A DNA stretch of 64,000 nt. Origin: Nitrobacteraceae bacterium AZCC 2146. Its GTDB lineage: Bacteria; Pseudomonadota; Alphaproteobacteria; Rhizobiales; Xanthobacteraceae. Under the pieces are notes generated by a model. That model did not search any database. It was not told where the DNA came from and was given only the letters and a program-made list of their open reading frames with translations. How positions within the stretch are numbered: the stretch's first letter is position 1; the number at the start of each line of letters is the position of its first letter. The stretch lies in NCBI GenBank assembly GCA_036924855.1, contig JBAGRP010000001.1:744001-808000 (forward strand). Reading direction: 5' to 3'. The position numbers were made by a program, and so were the translations under genes. Shown here one piece after another: positions 27,193 to 36,290 of the stretch.

Positions 27193-28413
27193 TCATCCCC
27201 CCTGCCGCAGCCGTGCCAGCACCTTCAGTCCGCCATAGCCGTCCGCCGGCAGCAGGCCCATTTTGGTCTGATAGTCCTTCACCGCCTTCATGGTGTCGTT
27301 GCCGACGCGGCCGTCGGTGCCACCGGTGTCGAAGCCGGCCTTCGTGAGGCGGGTCTGGACTTCCTGCACTTCGGCCAAAGTCAGAATGCGTTCGGAGCCG
27401 GGGAAGGGCTGGATGAACGGCGGCGCGCCCAGGATGCGATCGCCGAGATGGCAGATCGCCAGCGCGTAGTTCATCGACGGATTGTAGCTGCGTACGGCGT
27501 AGAAGTTCGGGCCGAGCAGGAAGGCCGGGCCGCCGGCGACCGGCACCCACATCTGCGCGGAGGCGTTGGGCTGCGGAAACGGCTTGCCGTCGGCGCGCGC
27601 AACGCCGGCGCTGGACCAGGCGGCATAGGTGCGGCTGCCTGACGTGGCGGCATTGGGCGCGCGGACCTCATAGCCCCAGTGCTCACCGCGATGATACTTG
27701 CCGCGGTTGACGAGGAAGCGGGCGCTGGAGCCGAGCGCGTCGTCGGGTTTGCCGAACGGCGACACCCTTCCGTCGCGGTCGTAGTCCATGCCGACATTGA
27801 GCCAGACTTCCGGCATCCACTGGGTATGGCCCATGGCGCCGGCCCAGGAGCCGCGCATCTCGTCCGGCGTGCCCCAACCCTTGTCGACGATCTTCAGCGC
27901 ATTGATCAGTTCGGTTTCCCAGTAGCTGCGGCGGCGCGGCTCGTTCCACGCCAAGGCCGCGAGCGACGGAAACACTGGCCGCATGTGGTTCTGCTGCACC
28001 AGCGGATCGCCATACGCGGATTCGACGCCCCACAGCGCCAACAGCGTGCCGCGCTCAACGCCGAAATCCTGCTCGATACGGCCAAACAACGCCTCGTTCT
28101 TCCGCAGCGCTTCCTTGCCGGCGATGATGCGCCAGTCGGAGGCGCGGCGGTTGACGTATTGCCAGATCTGCTCGTTGAATTCCGGCTGCTTCTGCATCTG
28201 CTTGAACACGGACATGTCCGGCTCGATACGGCCCATCACGCGGCTGTAGGTGGCATCCGAGACGCCCTTGGCCAGCGCCCGGGCGCGGAAGCCGTCGCGC
28301 CATTGATCGAAGCCGGGCGGGGCGGCGAGAGTCGATGCGGGCAGCGCCAGCAGGGCGCCGGCTTGCAGTAGCGCGCGGCGGGAGAGGGACAGTCCGGAAT
28401 CAGATGCGGTCAT
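27193..28413 (-). CDS. Lytic murein transglycosylase with peptidoglycan-binding domain
   Basis: The 406-residue protein cuts the glycan strand of peptidoglycan. It has a twin-arginine-like signal (SLSRRALLQAGALL), an MltB-type catalytic domain with the Glu in LLALWGVESAYGDP, and a C-terminal peptidoglycan-binding type 1 domain (VQTRLTKAGFDTGGTDGRVG). A GTG at 28440 is in frame 9 codons before the chosen ATG. The Tat-like start suggests export to the periplasm after folding, unusual for these enzymes and worth checking. Confidence 0.9.
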   Translation of the reverse strand: MTASDSGLSLSRRALLQAGALLALPASTLAAPPGFDQWRDGFRARALAKGVSDATYSRVMGRIEPDMSVFKQMQKQPEFNEQIWQYVNRRASDWRIIAGKEALRKNEALFGRIEQDFGVERGTLLALWGVESAYGDPLVQQNHMRPVFPSLAALAWNEPRRRSYWETELINALKIVDKGWGTPDEMRGSWAGAMGHTQWMPEVWLNVGMDYDRDGRVSPFGKPDDALGSSARFLVNRGKYHRGEHWGYEVRAPNAATSGSRTYAAWSSAGVARADGKPFPQPNASAQMWVPVAGGPAFLLGPNFYAVRSYNPSMNYALAICHLGDRILGAPPFIQPFPGSERILTLAEVQEVQTRLTKAGFDTGGTDGRVGNDTMKAVKDYQTKMGLLPADGYGGLKVLARLRQGG

Positions 28414-28494
28414 GTCCGACAGTGTAACGGCGCCGGTCACCCGGCGCCGCCATTTTCTTGCAAGCCTGAACGGTGGTTCTTCGCGTGGAGGACC

Positions 28495-29061
28495 TCAGTC
28501 CTTGGCGCGTTCCACGTAGGAGCCATCTTCGGTCATGACCACGATGCGGGTGCCGGGGCCGACATGCGGCGGTACGGCGGTGCGGACGCCGTTCGACAGG
28601 ATCGCCGGCTTGTAGGACGACGATGCGGTCTGGCCCTTGGTGACCGGCTCGGTATCGACCACTTCCAGCGTGGCGCGCTGCGGCATGGTGATCGCCACCG
28701 GCACGAGGCCGTGCAGCGACAGTTTCACGGTCATGTTCTCCTGCAGATAGGGCTCGGCATCGCCGATCACGTCCTTCTGCACCTGGACCTGGTCGTAATT
28801 GTCGTTGTTCATGAAGTGGAAGCCGTCGGCGTCCTTGTAGAGGTAATTGAAATTCTGGTCCTCGATGGTCGCCTTTTCCACCGCGTCCGTGGTCTTGTAG
28901 CGCTCCGAGATCTTCACCCCGTCGCTGATTCGGCGCATTTCGATCTGGCTGACCGGGGTTCCCTTGCCGGGGTGGATGTTCTCGGCGGTGAGAACCACGT
29001 AGAGCTTGCCGTCTTGCTCGATGACGTTGCCCTTGCGAATAGAACTGGCGATGACTTTCAC
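28495..29061 (-). CDS. efp: Elongation factor P
   Basis: The 188-residue factor enters the ribosome E site and rescues stalls at polyproline. It has the three beta-barrel domains of EF-P, starting with GTG at 29061, and the lysine to be modified at about residue 33 in HPGKGTP. The divergent neighbours epmA and epmB encode the enzymes that put beta-lysine on that residue, so the whole modification system sits at one locus. epmC, the hydroxylase, is not seen and is not needed in every genus. Confidence 0.95.
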   Translation of the reverse strand: MKVIASSIRKGNVIEQDGKLYVVLTAENIHPGKGTPVSQIEMRRISDGVKISERYKTTDAVEKATIEDQNFNYLYKDADGFHFMNNDNYDQVQVQKDVIGDAEPYLQENMTVKLSLHGLVPVAITMPQRATLEVVDTEPVTKGQTASSSYKPAILSNGVRTAVPPHVGPGTRIVVMTEDGSYVERAKD

Positions 29062-29199
29062 AGGTATGTTTCCTAGATTTCAGGCCCGGGACCGATCCGG
29101 ACGAGGTTGTCCTGTGGCCAGCGAAGCAGTTTCTGCGCGCAACATACTGATTTTGCCCGCTGATGCCAGCGTTTTGCGGCCCAAAAAGGCGGTCCGCTG

Positions 29200-30252
29200 A
29201 TGGCCGGGACCGACCGGCCGTCGCCGTGGTGGAACCCGGCGCGGCATCAGGACCGCCGGGCGTTCCTGCGCGCGCGCGGCGCCATCACCAAAGCGATCCG
29301 GAACTGGTTCGAGGTCCAGGGCTTTGTCGAGGTCGAGACCGGCATTTTGCAGGTGTCGCCGGGCAACGAGACCCATCTGCACGCGCCGAAGACCGAACTG
29401 ATCGACAACGACGGCGAGAGGCTGACGCGCTATCTGCGGACCTCGCCGGAATTCGCCTGCAAGAAATTGCTGGCGGCGGGCGAACCGAAGATCTTTGAAT
29501 TCGCAAAGGTGTTTCGCGATCGCGAGCGCGGCGATCTGCACCTGCCGGAATTTTGTATGCTGGAATGGTATCGCGCCAACGAGACCTATGAGGCTGTGAT
29601 GGCCGATTGCGTCGTGATCATTGCCCATGCGGCGCAGGCGACGGGGATCACGAAGTTTGCGTTTCGCGGCAAGGTCGCCGATCCCTTTGCCGATCCGGAA
29701 TTGCTGAGCGTGGCCGCGGCGTTCGATCGCTTTGCGGGGATCGATCTGCTGGCGACCATTGCGGACGGTGAGGGCGATCGCACCGCACTGGCTGCGGCAG
29801 CGGATGGCAAGGTGCGGATCAGCGATGACGACAGCTGGTCGGACATCTTCAGCAAGGTGCTGGTTGAGCATGTCGAGCCAAAGCTGGGGCAGGGCCGCAT
29901 GACCGTGTTGTTCGACTACCCGGCGCCGGAAGCTGCATTGGCGCGGAGCAAGCCGGCCGATCCCCGCGTCGCCGAACGTTTCGAGGTCTATGCCTGTGGC
30001 GTCGAACTGGCCAATGGCTTTGGCGAGTTGACCGACGCGGACGAGCAGCGCCGACGCTTCACGGAATCGATGGACGAGAAGCTGCGGCGCTATGGCGAGC
30101 GCTATCCGCTCGACGAGGAATTTCTGGACGCTGTCGCTGCGATGCCGCCGTCCTCCGGCGTGGCGCTCGGCTTCGACCGGCTGGTGATGCTGGCGTCGGG
30201 CGCGACGCGGATCGATCAGGTGGTATGGACGCCGCCGGCGGGGGCGCGATGA
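29200..30252 (+). CDS. epmA: EF-P--(R)-beta-lysine ligase (lysyl-tRNA synthetase homologue)
   Basis: The 350-residue protein is a class II synthetase catalytic core without the tRNA-binding domain, as in GenX/PoxA. Landmarks are the motif 2 segment FEFAKVFRDRERGDLHLPEF and motif 3 GVALGFDRLVMLA. EpmA attaches (R)-beta-lysine to EF-P. Its stop overlaps the epmB start by 4 bases (ATGA), so the two are translationally coupled. It is divergent from efp, 138 bases apart. Confidence 0.94.
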   Translation: MAGTDRPSPWWNPARHQDRRAFLRARGAITKAIRNWFEVQGFVEVETGILQVSPGNETHLHAPKTELIDNDGERLTRYLRTSPEFACKKLLAAGEPKIFEFAKVFRDRERGDLHLPEFCMLEWYRANETYEAVMADCVVIIAHAAQATGITKFAFRGKVADPFADPELLSVAAAFDRFAGIDLLATIADGEGDRTALAAAADGKVRISDDDSWSDIFSKVLVEHVEPKLGQGRMTVLFDYPAPEAALARSKPADPRVAERFEVYACGVELANGFGELTDADEQRRRFTESMDEKLRRYGERYPLDEEFLDAVAAMPPSSGVALGFDRLVMLASGATRIDQVVWTPPAGAR

Positions 30253-31325
30253 CACAAGCGCTGAAAATCACGGCGACGCTGCGGCAGCCTGCCGAGCTGG
30301 TCGCGCATGGGCTGGCGCCGCAAACCGCACTGGCCGATCTGGAAAAGGTCGCGGCGCGCTATGCGGTGGCGGTGACACCGGCGGTGGCGGCGCTGATCGA
30401 CGCGGGCGATCCCGACGATCCCATCGCGCGGCAATACATTCCGAGCGCCGACGAATTGATCGCGCAGCCGCAAGAGAACGCCGACCCGATCGGCGACCAC
30501 GTCTATTCGCCGGTCGATGGCATCGTGCATCGCTATCCTGACCGCGTGCTGTTCAAGCTGGTGCATGTCTGCGCGGTATATTGCCGGTTCTGTTTTCGCC
30601 GCGAAATGGTCGGACCTGGCAAAGAGACCGCGTTGTCGCGCGAGGCCTATGCAGGCGCGCTGGATTACATCCGGACGCACGCTGAAATCTGGGAGGTGAT
30701 CCTCACCGGCGGCGATCCGCTGATGCTGTCGCCGCGGCGGCTCGGCGAGATCATGAATGACCTGGCCGCCATCGAACACGTCAGGATCATCCGGATTCAT
30801 ACCCGCGTGCCCGTGGCCGATCCCGCGCGGATCAGCGCCGAGATGGTCGTCGCCTTGAAGGTGGCCGGCGCAACGACGTGGGTTGCGCTGCATGCCAATC
30901 ATCCGCGCGAGTTGACTGCGGAGGCCCGCGCGGCCTGCGCCTTGATGGTCGATGCCGGGATTCCCCTTGTCAGCCAGTCCGTGCTGCTGCGCGGCGTCAA
31001 CGACAATGCCGCGACGCTGGAAGCTTTGATGCGCGGCTTCGTCGAATGCCGCATCAAGCCGTATTACCTGCACCACGGCGATCTCGCGCCCGGTACCGCG
31101 CATCTGCGCACCACGCTGGAGGAAGGCCAGGCCTTGATGCGGGCGCTGCGCGGCCGGGTGTCCGGCCTGTGCCAGCCGGATTATGTCCTCGATATCCCCG
31201 GCGGTTTTGGCAAGGCCCCGGTGGGGCCGGAATATTTGTCGCGGGATCGTGAAGCGCAGACGGAATCGGGCTATCGTATCGTCGATTACTGCGGCGACGT
31301 TCACCTCTATCCGCCGAAGCCATGA
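30249..31325 (+). CDS. epmB: EF-P (R)-beta-lysine-forming lysine 2,3-aminomutase
   Basis: The 358-residue radical SAM enzyme converts L-alpha-lysine to (R)-beta-lysine for EpmA. The cluster-binding Cys108, Cys112 and Cys115 form the C-x3-C-x2-C motif in CAVYCRFC. A PLP lysine is expected in the C-terminal third, where PDYVLDIPGGFGKAP is the conserved family segment. It overlaps the end of epmA. Confidence 0.94.
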   Translation: MTQALKITATLRQPAELVAHGLAPQTALADLEKVAARYAVAVTPAVAALIDAGDPDDPIARQYIPSADELIAQPQENADPIGDHVYSPVDGIVHRYPDRVLFKLVHVCAVYCRFCFRREMVGPGKETALSREAYAGALDYIRTHAEIWEVILTGGDPLMLSPRRLGEIMNDLAAIEHVRIIRIHTRVPVADPARISAEMVVALKVAGATTWVALHANHPRELTAEARAACALMVDAGIPLVSQSVLLRGVNDNAATLEALMRGFVECRIKPYYLHHGDLAPGTAHLRTTLEEGQALMRALRGRVSGLCQPDYVLDIPGGFGKAPVGPEYLSRDREAQTESGYRIVDYCGDVHLYPPKP

Positions 31326-31353
31326 TCGCCTGGACAGATGACCGTGATTGCAC

Positions 31354-31551
31354 ATGACCGATCTGGAGCCGCCGGAACAGCAGGGCAATCGAGCCGTCGA
31401 GAATGCGGTGATGCTCGGCTTCTTCGTGGTGATCGTTGCGGCCGGGATCTGGCTGCTCGGCACCATGGCGGACGTTCGCAAGGTGCAGGACTGCGCGGCG
31501 CAGGGCCGGCGCAATTGCGCGACGATCGACGTGCCGGACCGAACGCGATGA
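31354..31551 (+). CDS. Small single-helix membrane protein
   Basis: The 65-residue protein has one membrane helix (about residues 22-42), an acidic N-terminus and two Cys in its polar C-terminal tail (QDCAAQGRRNCAT). The ATG at 31354 is chosen over a TTG two codons earlier. Family unknown. It follows epmB by 28 bases and may be carried on the same mRNA, but its role in EF-P modification is not supported. Confidence 0.6.
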   Translation: MTDLEPPEQQGNRAVENAVMLGFFVVIVAAGIWLLGTMADVRKVQDCAAQGRRNCATIDVPDRTR

Positions 31552-31579
31552 CAAATTTTACAGAAGTCGGAGAAGCAAA

Positions 31580-31852
31580 ATGAAAAAGCTCATCACAACG
31601 ATCGCTTGTCTGACGATGCTGGGAAGCTCGATGGCGCTGGCGCAGGATTCGACGCGCAATGCGCCGCCCGCCGCCGTGAAGCGGTCCCAGCAAGGTGATC
31701 AGCCGCGTCCGGCAATAGAAGCGCCGATCGGCCACCGCCAGCCTCGCCCCGGCGACTTGCCGCCGGAAACCGGCGCCAACGATCCCGGCAGGATCACCGC
31801 CCAGGATCGCGAACTCGATCGCATGATCAAGGGTATCTGCAAGGGTTGCTGA
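31580..31852 (+). CDS. Small secreted Pro-rich protein
   Basis: The 90-residue protein has a signal peptide (MKKLITTIACLTML... cleaved near SMALAQ), then a Pro/Gln/Arg-rich linker (residues 25-65) and a short end DRELDRMIKGICKGC with two Cys three apart. The start ATG has AGAAGCAAA upstream. Function unknown; the Cys pair near the C-terminus is the only conserved-looking part. Confidence 0.7.
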   Translation: MKKLITTIACLTMLGSSMALAQDSTRNAPPAAVKRSQQGDQPRPAIEAPIGHRQPRPGDLPPETGANDPGRITAQDRELDRMIKGICKGC

Positions 31853-31876
31853 GCCGCGGCGCTTCTCGGCTCAAGG

Positions 31877-32452
31877 TCACGCCTTGTTGCGGGCGGCGAG
31901 CGCCATGCCGATCAGCGACGAGCCGCCGATGATCAGGTTGATGCCGACCAGGAGGCCGATCGCCCATTCCGCGGATCCGGGCAGGCCGGAGATGATGAAG
32001 AACGCGATCAGGATATCCATCAGGCCGGAGACCAGCATCCAGCTCCAGCGCTCCGACAGCTCCTTGCGGTGCTGCAGCGCGTACATGATCGTCGCCACGC
32101 CTTCGGCAAGGAAGTAGGCGCCGACCACCAGTGTGAGCGTCAGCAGGCCCTGCACAGGCCGGGCGAGCAGAATGGCGCCGGCGATGATGCCTAGCGCGGC
32201 TGAGATCAGCGACCACCAGAAGCCCGGCACCTCCCGCGCCCAGAAGGTCATGACCAGTCCGGCAACGCCGGAGATCAGGAACATCCAGCCCAGCATCACG
32301 GTGACGGCGATGCCGGCCACCATCGGCACGATCATCGCGGCAAGGCCGAGCACCACCAGCACGATGCCTTCGAACAGGAAGGCCTTCCAGTGCTCGCGCA
32401 CCGCTTCGCTCATTTTGGATTGCAGGGCTGCGATGTCATGGGGGAGTGTCAT
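31877..32452 (-). CDS. HdeD family acid-resistance membrane protein
   Basis: The 191-residue membrane protein has six predicted helices in the HdeD pattern: paired helices with VVLGLAAMIVPMVAG, LGWMFLISGVAGL, ALGIIAGAILLARPVQGL and GINLIIGGSSLI. HdeD-like proteins are linked to acid and envelope stress in E. coli; the biochemical role is not known. The ATG at 32452 has CAGGAACACGAAC upstream. The next gene upstream on the same strand is the PrsW-like protease. Confidence 0.85.
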   Translation of the reverse strand: MTLPHDIAALQSKMSEAVREHWKAFLFEGIVLVVLGLAAMIVPMVAGIAVTVMLGWMFLISGVAGLVMTFWAREVPGFWWSLISAALGIIAGAILLARPVQGLLTLTLVVGAYFLAEGVATIMYALQHRKELSERWSWMLVSGLMDILIAFFIISGLPGSAEWAIGLLVGINLIIGGSSLIGMALAARNKA

Positions 32453-32544
32453 GTTCGTGTTCCTGATGCCGGTAACGATGGGCGATATGACGCCGCAATT
32501 ATAGCCAGTGGTAACGAATGACGGGAAAGTTTGTTTGACCGAAG

Positions 32545-33579
32545 TCAATTCGGCGCGGACAGCGCCCGGATGCCGGGAGCGGCGGTGCGCAGCCGGTTGC
32601 GGCCGAGGACGTAGGTCGTGGTGGTCAGCACCAGCAGGATGATGCCGATCGCGATCGAGACGAAACCGAGCGGGATCAGCACCATGGTGACGTTGCGCTC
32701 GGGATTGGCGAACCAGTGATGGATCGAGGACAGCAGAAAGGCGGTGCCGGCGAAACCGGCGCCGCCGCCGGCCACCAGCAGCGCCCACATGCCGCGGAGG
32801 TGAGCGAGCCGCTCGCGCGACACTTCGGTATGCGGGGCATGGTGCGCGCCGATCCGGCGCACCAGCCGCGCGGCGAGGGCAATGGTGCCGAAGCCGATCA
32901 AGAGGCCGGCGGCTTCGAGCACGCGGCGCATCACGCCGTCGATCTCGGGATGCTGCTGCAGCGTCAGCAGCGGCAGGTCGAAGGCGGCGTGCAGCGCCAC
33001 CGGCGCCAGCACGACCAGCAGCGGGGTCCGGATCACCGCAAGGCCGTCGCGGCGGTGGGCGCCGAGCGCCTTGCCGGAACGCGCGATGGCGATATAGGCG
33101 CCGGCGATGACGCCCAGCGCGCCGTGGAACGGCACCGTCAGCACGCTGCGCAGCACCGCCAGCGAGCGCCACATATCGGGATATTGCAGGAGGTAGACGA
33201 GGTTCTCATAGGCGGCGAAGCCCAGCCCCGCGGCGGCGCCATAGACCACGGTGTCCATCGGATCGGCAGAGCGCGCCCGCTGGGTCGAGATCGCGAGGAT
33301 GACAAGGATTTTGACGATTTCCTCCGGCGCGGCGATGCCGAACACCGCATGCAGCAGCATCGCCAGCGTTGGATTGTCGGTCAGGCCCGAGATACCGGCG
33401 AACAGCGCGCGGGCATAGCCGAGCAGGGAGATGCTGGCAGCGCCCAGCAGGAACGCGGCCCAGACCAGCCCGGGCGGTCCCGGCCGCTCGTCGGCGGCAA
33501 TGACCAGCCACAGCACCAGCAAAGCGGGTGCGACAGCGGCGACGCCGATAACGGTGGGGAGCGATTCGAGCAGGTTCAT
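32545..33579 (-). CDS. PrsW family glutamic intramembrane protease
   Basis: The 344-residue membrane protein has the family signatures: the PEEIVK (E-E-x-x-K) segment, YENLVYLLQYP (E-N) and HAAFDLPLL (H-x-x-x-D). PrsW in Bacillus cleaves an anti-sigma factor inside the membrane; the target here is not known and no anti-sigma gene is adjacent. Multiple helices span the protein. The ATG at 33579 is chosen; upstream the frame is open but gives a charged non-membrane stretch. Confidence 0.87.
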   Translation of the reverse strand: MNLLESLPTVIGVAAVAPALLVLWLVIAADERPGPPGLVWAAFLLGAASISLLGYARALFAGISGLTDNPTLAMLLHAVFGIAAPEEIVKILVILAISTQRARSADPMDTVVYGAAAGLGFAAYENLVYLLQYPDMWRSLAVLRSVLTVPFHGALGVIAGAYIAIARSGKALGAHRRDGLAVIRTPLLVVLAPVALHAAFDLPLLTLQQHPEIDGVMRRVLEAAGLLIGFGTIALAARLVRRIGAHHAPHTEVSRERLAHLRGMWALLVAGGGAGFAGTAFLLSSIHHWFANPERNVTMVLIPLGFVSIAIGIILLVLTTTTYVLGRNRLRTAAPGIRALSAPN

Positions 33580-33728
33580 CTGTGGAAAGTATAGCTGTAG
33601 TCCGACGCCGCAACAGCGCGACTCTTGGCGGAAGTGGCCTTGTCGCCGCGGCGTTGCAGCGCAGGGTGGAACCATTCATCGTCCGGCCGATTGGGCTGTC
33701 GGAGTGAACGCTTGAGCAGGACGCAGCC

Positions 33729-33977
33729 ATGACCGACGACGCCCAGAAGCCCACCTACATCTACGAAGGCGTCGATCCCGTGCCGGAGCCGAAATCGACG
33801 ATCGCCGAGGTGTCCGATGCCGTGAAGGATACGGTGCATCGCATCGGCGATGCCATCGAGTCCGGCAAGAAGCCCGGGATGCCGTTGAGCATCCTCGGCA
33901 ACATCGTTCGCGAAGCTCCACTCGGCTCATTGCTGGTCGCGTTCCTGCTCGGCGTCGCCGTGGCGCGACGGCGCTAA
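33729..33977 (+). CDS. Small protein with C-terminal hydrophobic end
   Basis: The 82-residue protein has a polar N-terminus (TYIYEGVDPVPEPKS), an amphipathic middle (VSDAVKDTVHRIGDAIESG) and a C-terminal hydrophobic segment ending LGVAVARRR. This resembles tail-anchored small proteins of this group related to DUF883/ElaB-like proteins (ribosome- or membrane-tethered), but the resemblance is only in layout. The ATG has GGACGCAGCC upstream. Confidence 0.7.
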   Translation: MTDDAQKPTYIYEGVDPVPEPKSTIAEVSDAVKDTVHRIGDAIESGKKPGMPLSILGNIVREAPLGSLLVAFLLGVAVARRR

Positions 33978-33980
33978 AGA

Positions 33981-34283
33981 CTATCGCATTTTTGCCGGGA
34001 CCAGATTGACCGGCTTCGACGGCCGGGAGGCCTGCTGGTAGGACACCGTGGTCGGTGCGTGAAACACCGACTTGCAGCCCTCGCTCAGCGACGCCCGTTT
34101 CTGGATCATGCAGGCGGTGACGCGGTCGACATCGGGGATTTCCGAACTGCACAGCCGCATCGCATCGCCGGTGCAGAGCTGCTCCTGCTCGGCGCTGTAG
34201 GCGTAGCAGGCCGTCGTCAGCACACCGAGCATAAGCGCAGTGGCGGCGATCAGCCTGGCGGTCGTTGCGGTGGTGGAATTCAT
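33981..34283 (-). CDS. Small secreted Cys-rich repeat protein
   Basis: The 100-residue protein has a signal peptide (cleavage near YAYS) and a single Cys-rich unit: CTGDAMRLCSSEIPDVDR, ACMIQKRASLSEGC. This is the pattern of the Golgi-apparatus-protein/GLG1-type Cys-rich repeat found in single copies in many bacterial secreted proteins. The ATG at 34283 has GAGGGGGACATGAC upstream. Ends close to the convergent 33729 gene. Confidence 0.75.
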   Translation of the reverse strand: MNSTTATTARLIAATALMLGVLTTACYAYSAEQEQLCTGDAMRLCSSEIPDVDRVTACMIQKRASLSEGCKSVFHAPTTVSYQQASRPSKPVNLVPAKMR

Positions 34284-34585
34284 GTCATGTCCCCCTCGGT
34301 TTGAGCATCGATGCGAAGCGCGTTCGGCGTTTCGTGGGACCGAGGGATAGAGGCGTTCGGCTTCAGCCATTTTGCGCGCAATGCGCAAAATGGTTTCGTC
34401 GCGCGGAGATTTGTTTCGTCGGCGGCGCCAGGGAACATGGAAAGCGGCGATCAACTTCGGAGGTCCCGCTGCGAGTGTCCTCTCACTCGCTAGCGGTCGC
34501 GTGGCGATTCTTCAGAAATAACTGGAAACACAGTGATTAACGGGTTGGGAAGCCTTGCTCTGGTATTTTTACCGTGAGGTGAAAC

Positions 34586-34759
34586 ATGACCGCCATTTCA
34601 AGTTCGACGAACTCGCAAAGCGTCTTGGCCCAAGCCCAGGCAAAGCTCGCTGCCGACCAGGCCGCCAAGGCGTCGGAGGATATCATCAAAGCCGACCAGG
34701 CGGCTGTGACGGCAGCCACCGCGCAGTCGTCAAGCAACGTGGTTGATGTCCTCGCGTAG
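34586..34759 (+). CDS. Small Ala-rich coiled-coil protein (too short for standard ORF calling)
   Basis: The frame ATG 34586 to TAG 34757-34759 encodes 57 residues, with GAGGTGAAAC 4-13 bases upstream, a strong ribosome site. The product starts MTAISSSTNSQSVLAQAQ and is Ala/Gln/Ser-rich with heptad-like spacing, ending in VVDVLA. I do not recognise a function. It stands alone between two minus-strand genes and is followed by a hairpin (34769-34809). Confidence 0.7.
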   Translation: MTAISSSTNSQSVLAQAQAKLAADQAAKASEDIIKADQAAVTAATAQSSSNVVDVLA

Positions 34760-34768
34760 TCCCTGCGA

Positions 34769-34809
34769 CGAAGCAATCCATATCCGGCATTCAATGCTGG
34801 ATGGCTTCG
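34769..34809. repeat. Hairpin repeat, related to family A
   Basis: CGAAGCAATCCA (34769-34780) and TGGATGGCTTCG (34798-34809) pair with one mismatch. The left arm shares GCGAAGCAATCCA-like text with the element at 11857-11972. It follows the stop of the 57-residue gene and may end its transcript. Confidence 0.55.
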
Positions 34810-34831
34810 CCCGCAGTAGCTGGCAACCGTC

Positions 34832-35068
34832 TCACGTCGCCTTCGAGATCTTCTTTGCGAGATGCCCCGTCTCGTAATCGCGGCGCAGCTGGCTCAGCGA
34901 GGTCTCGTTGAGCTTGAGCAGGATTTCGCTGAGCGTCGCCGTGTCGGGGTGACCCGCGGCAAAGAATTTTCCGTAGATCTTGCGCAGTGTGCCGAGCGTG
35001 GTGTTGCCGTGCTTATGACTGATCTCGCCATCCTTGTTGCGATGGCGTTCGTCGAGGGCATGTTTCAT
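34832..35068 (-). CDS. Small basic protein
   Basis: The 78-residue protein starts MKHALDERHRNKDGEISHKHG and is rich in Lys, His and Arg. The middle GTLRKIYGKFFAAGHPDTATLSEILLKL looks like a compact helical domain. The frame is open further upstream, but ATG 35068 has a ribosome site CAGGGAGCGAA upstream. Similar proteins occur widely in Bradyrhizobium; role unknown. Confidence 0.72.
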   Translation of the reverse strand: MKHALDERHRNKDGEISHKHGNTTLGTLRKIYGKFFAAGHPDTATLSEILLKLNETSLSQLRRDYETGHLAKKISKAT

Positions 35069-35206
35069 GTTTCGCTCCCTGCCGGGGATACGCATGACCT
35101 CGCAGCTTGAACGATGCAGGTTGCGTCCGGACACGGCAGAGTAGGCGCTGCGCGGCGAATTCGACAAGCGTCTGGAAAGCCCCGGATGAAATTTAGCTGG
35201 AAGCGC

Positions 35207-35743
35207 TCAGCTTCGCGACTTGGCGCGGGAGCGCTGTGCCACCGCCTTGGGGCGGCCTCTGGTCACCGTGGCACGCGATCTGGACCGCCGCGGCCGCTCC
35301 CGGACGGATGGCGCAGTGGCGGCTTCTGAGGCCGCCTGGGTGCTGGCGAAGGATTGCCTGATATTATCCAGCGCGCCGGTGAGGCCGCCGACCTGCTCGG
35401 AGAGCTTCCTGGTCTCGGCCTGTTGTGCCGCGAGAAGCCTTGTCATCACCAGCAACTGATCCTGCACCACCTGCAGCTGGTCGATGGACTGCTGCTGTGA
35501 GTCCTCAAGGCCCTTGGTTTTTTCCACCAGCTGCTCGGAAGCCTGGGCGACCCGGGCCTGGGTGAGGCGGGCGGACGTCACGCGTTCCTGTTCAGGCGAG
35601 GCGCCGGTTGTGGTGCGCCACAGCGCAATCGAACCGATCCCGAGCACGATGACGCCGAGCACGATCGCCGCCAACGCGACCGGTTGCGAACCGATCTGCC
35701 CGATGGCGCTGCCTCTCGAATCATCCGATGGGGCGTTGATCAT
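35207..35743 (-). CDS. Single-helix membrane protein with coiled coil and basic tail
   Basis: The 178-residue protein has a membrane helix at about 23-42, a long coiled coil from about 55 to 125 (Glu/Gln/Leu-rich, including QSIDQLQVVQDQLLVMTRLLAAQQ seen in part) and an Arg/Ser/Lys-rich tail from about 145. The layout (cytoplasmic or periplasmic coil with a basic end) fits a protein that links the membrane to nucleic acid or polymer. Family unknown. It is upstream of the tRNA-Glu gene on the same strand. Confidence 0.75.
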   Translation of the reverse strand: MINAPSDDSRGSAIGQIGSQPVALAAIVLGVIVLGIGSIALWRTTTGASPEQERVTSARLTQARVAQASEQLVEKTKGLEDSQQQSIDQLQVVQDQLLVMTRLLAAQQAETRKLSEQVGGLTGALDNIRQSFASTQAASEAATAPSVRERPRRSRSRATVTRGRPKAVAQRSRAKSRS

Positions 35744-35903
35744 GCAAGCTAAAGCCGAATATTCAGCGAAAGTTCCATGTCGAAGTTCCATGTCGAGCGG
35801 CTGGCAGCGACGTCGCGCGGCACCGCAGTCCACGGACTATTCCGGGCTTATTTAATAAACGTTGGACGCAGCAGACGGGAATAGGTTCAGCCATTGAGGC
35901 AAA

Positions 35904-35978
35904 TGGTGCTCCCTAGCGGAATCGAACCGCTCTCTCCACCGTGAAAGGGTGGCGTCCTAACCGATAGACGAAGGGAGC
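35904..35978 (-). tRNA. tRNA-Glu (anticodon TTC)
   Basis: The minus-strand sequence folds to a standard cloverleaf: acceptor GCTCCCT/AGGGAGC, D arm, anticodon stem with loop CTTTCAC giving TTC, T arm GGTTCGATTCC and discriminator A. The 3' CCA is encoded (35904-35906). Seventy-five bases in all. Confidence 0.97.
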
Positions 35979-36290
35979 AAAAACGTTGGCCTTCGAACAA
36001 CCCAAACCGGGTCGCCAATGCCGCCGTTTCGCAAGGCTTTCATAAATAATTCCGCAACATCAAAGCCTTGAAGCTGATCTGGTCGCGGGCCGCGCCGAAC
36101 CAAAGCGAACTGATTTGGCGACAGCGGCCGAACGTATAGTGGCGTTTGTGCGGGGGGGCAAGTCGTCTGCCGCAACATCCTGCCCGAGCCGCGCCGGGGC
36201 CCGGCCCATAGTCACTTTTCGGCATTTTCCGTGTTATCGCAACGCTTCCTAAAGCATGACGGGCGTAGCGTCGCGGCCTGGAGCGGTGCG
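35979..36290. other. 312-base gap between tRNA-Glu and the PilZ gene
   Basis: The minus-strand frame 35957-36178 has no family feature and lacks a ribosome site, so I do not call it. The region just before the tRNA on its upstream side would hold its promoter. I see no clear repeat or hairpin. Confidence 0.4.

Noticed and set aside
34862..35110. 82-codon plus-strand frame opposite the 34832 gene
   Set aside because: Shadow; the minus-strand gene has the better ribosome site and amino-acid use.
35957..36178. 73-codon minus-strand frame next to tRNA-Glu
   Set aside because: It overlaps the tRNA and its promoter region and lacks a ribosome site.
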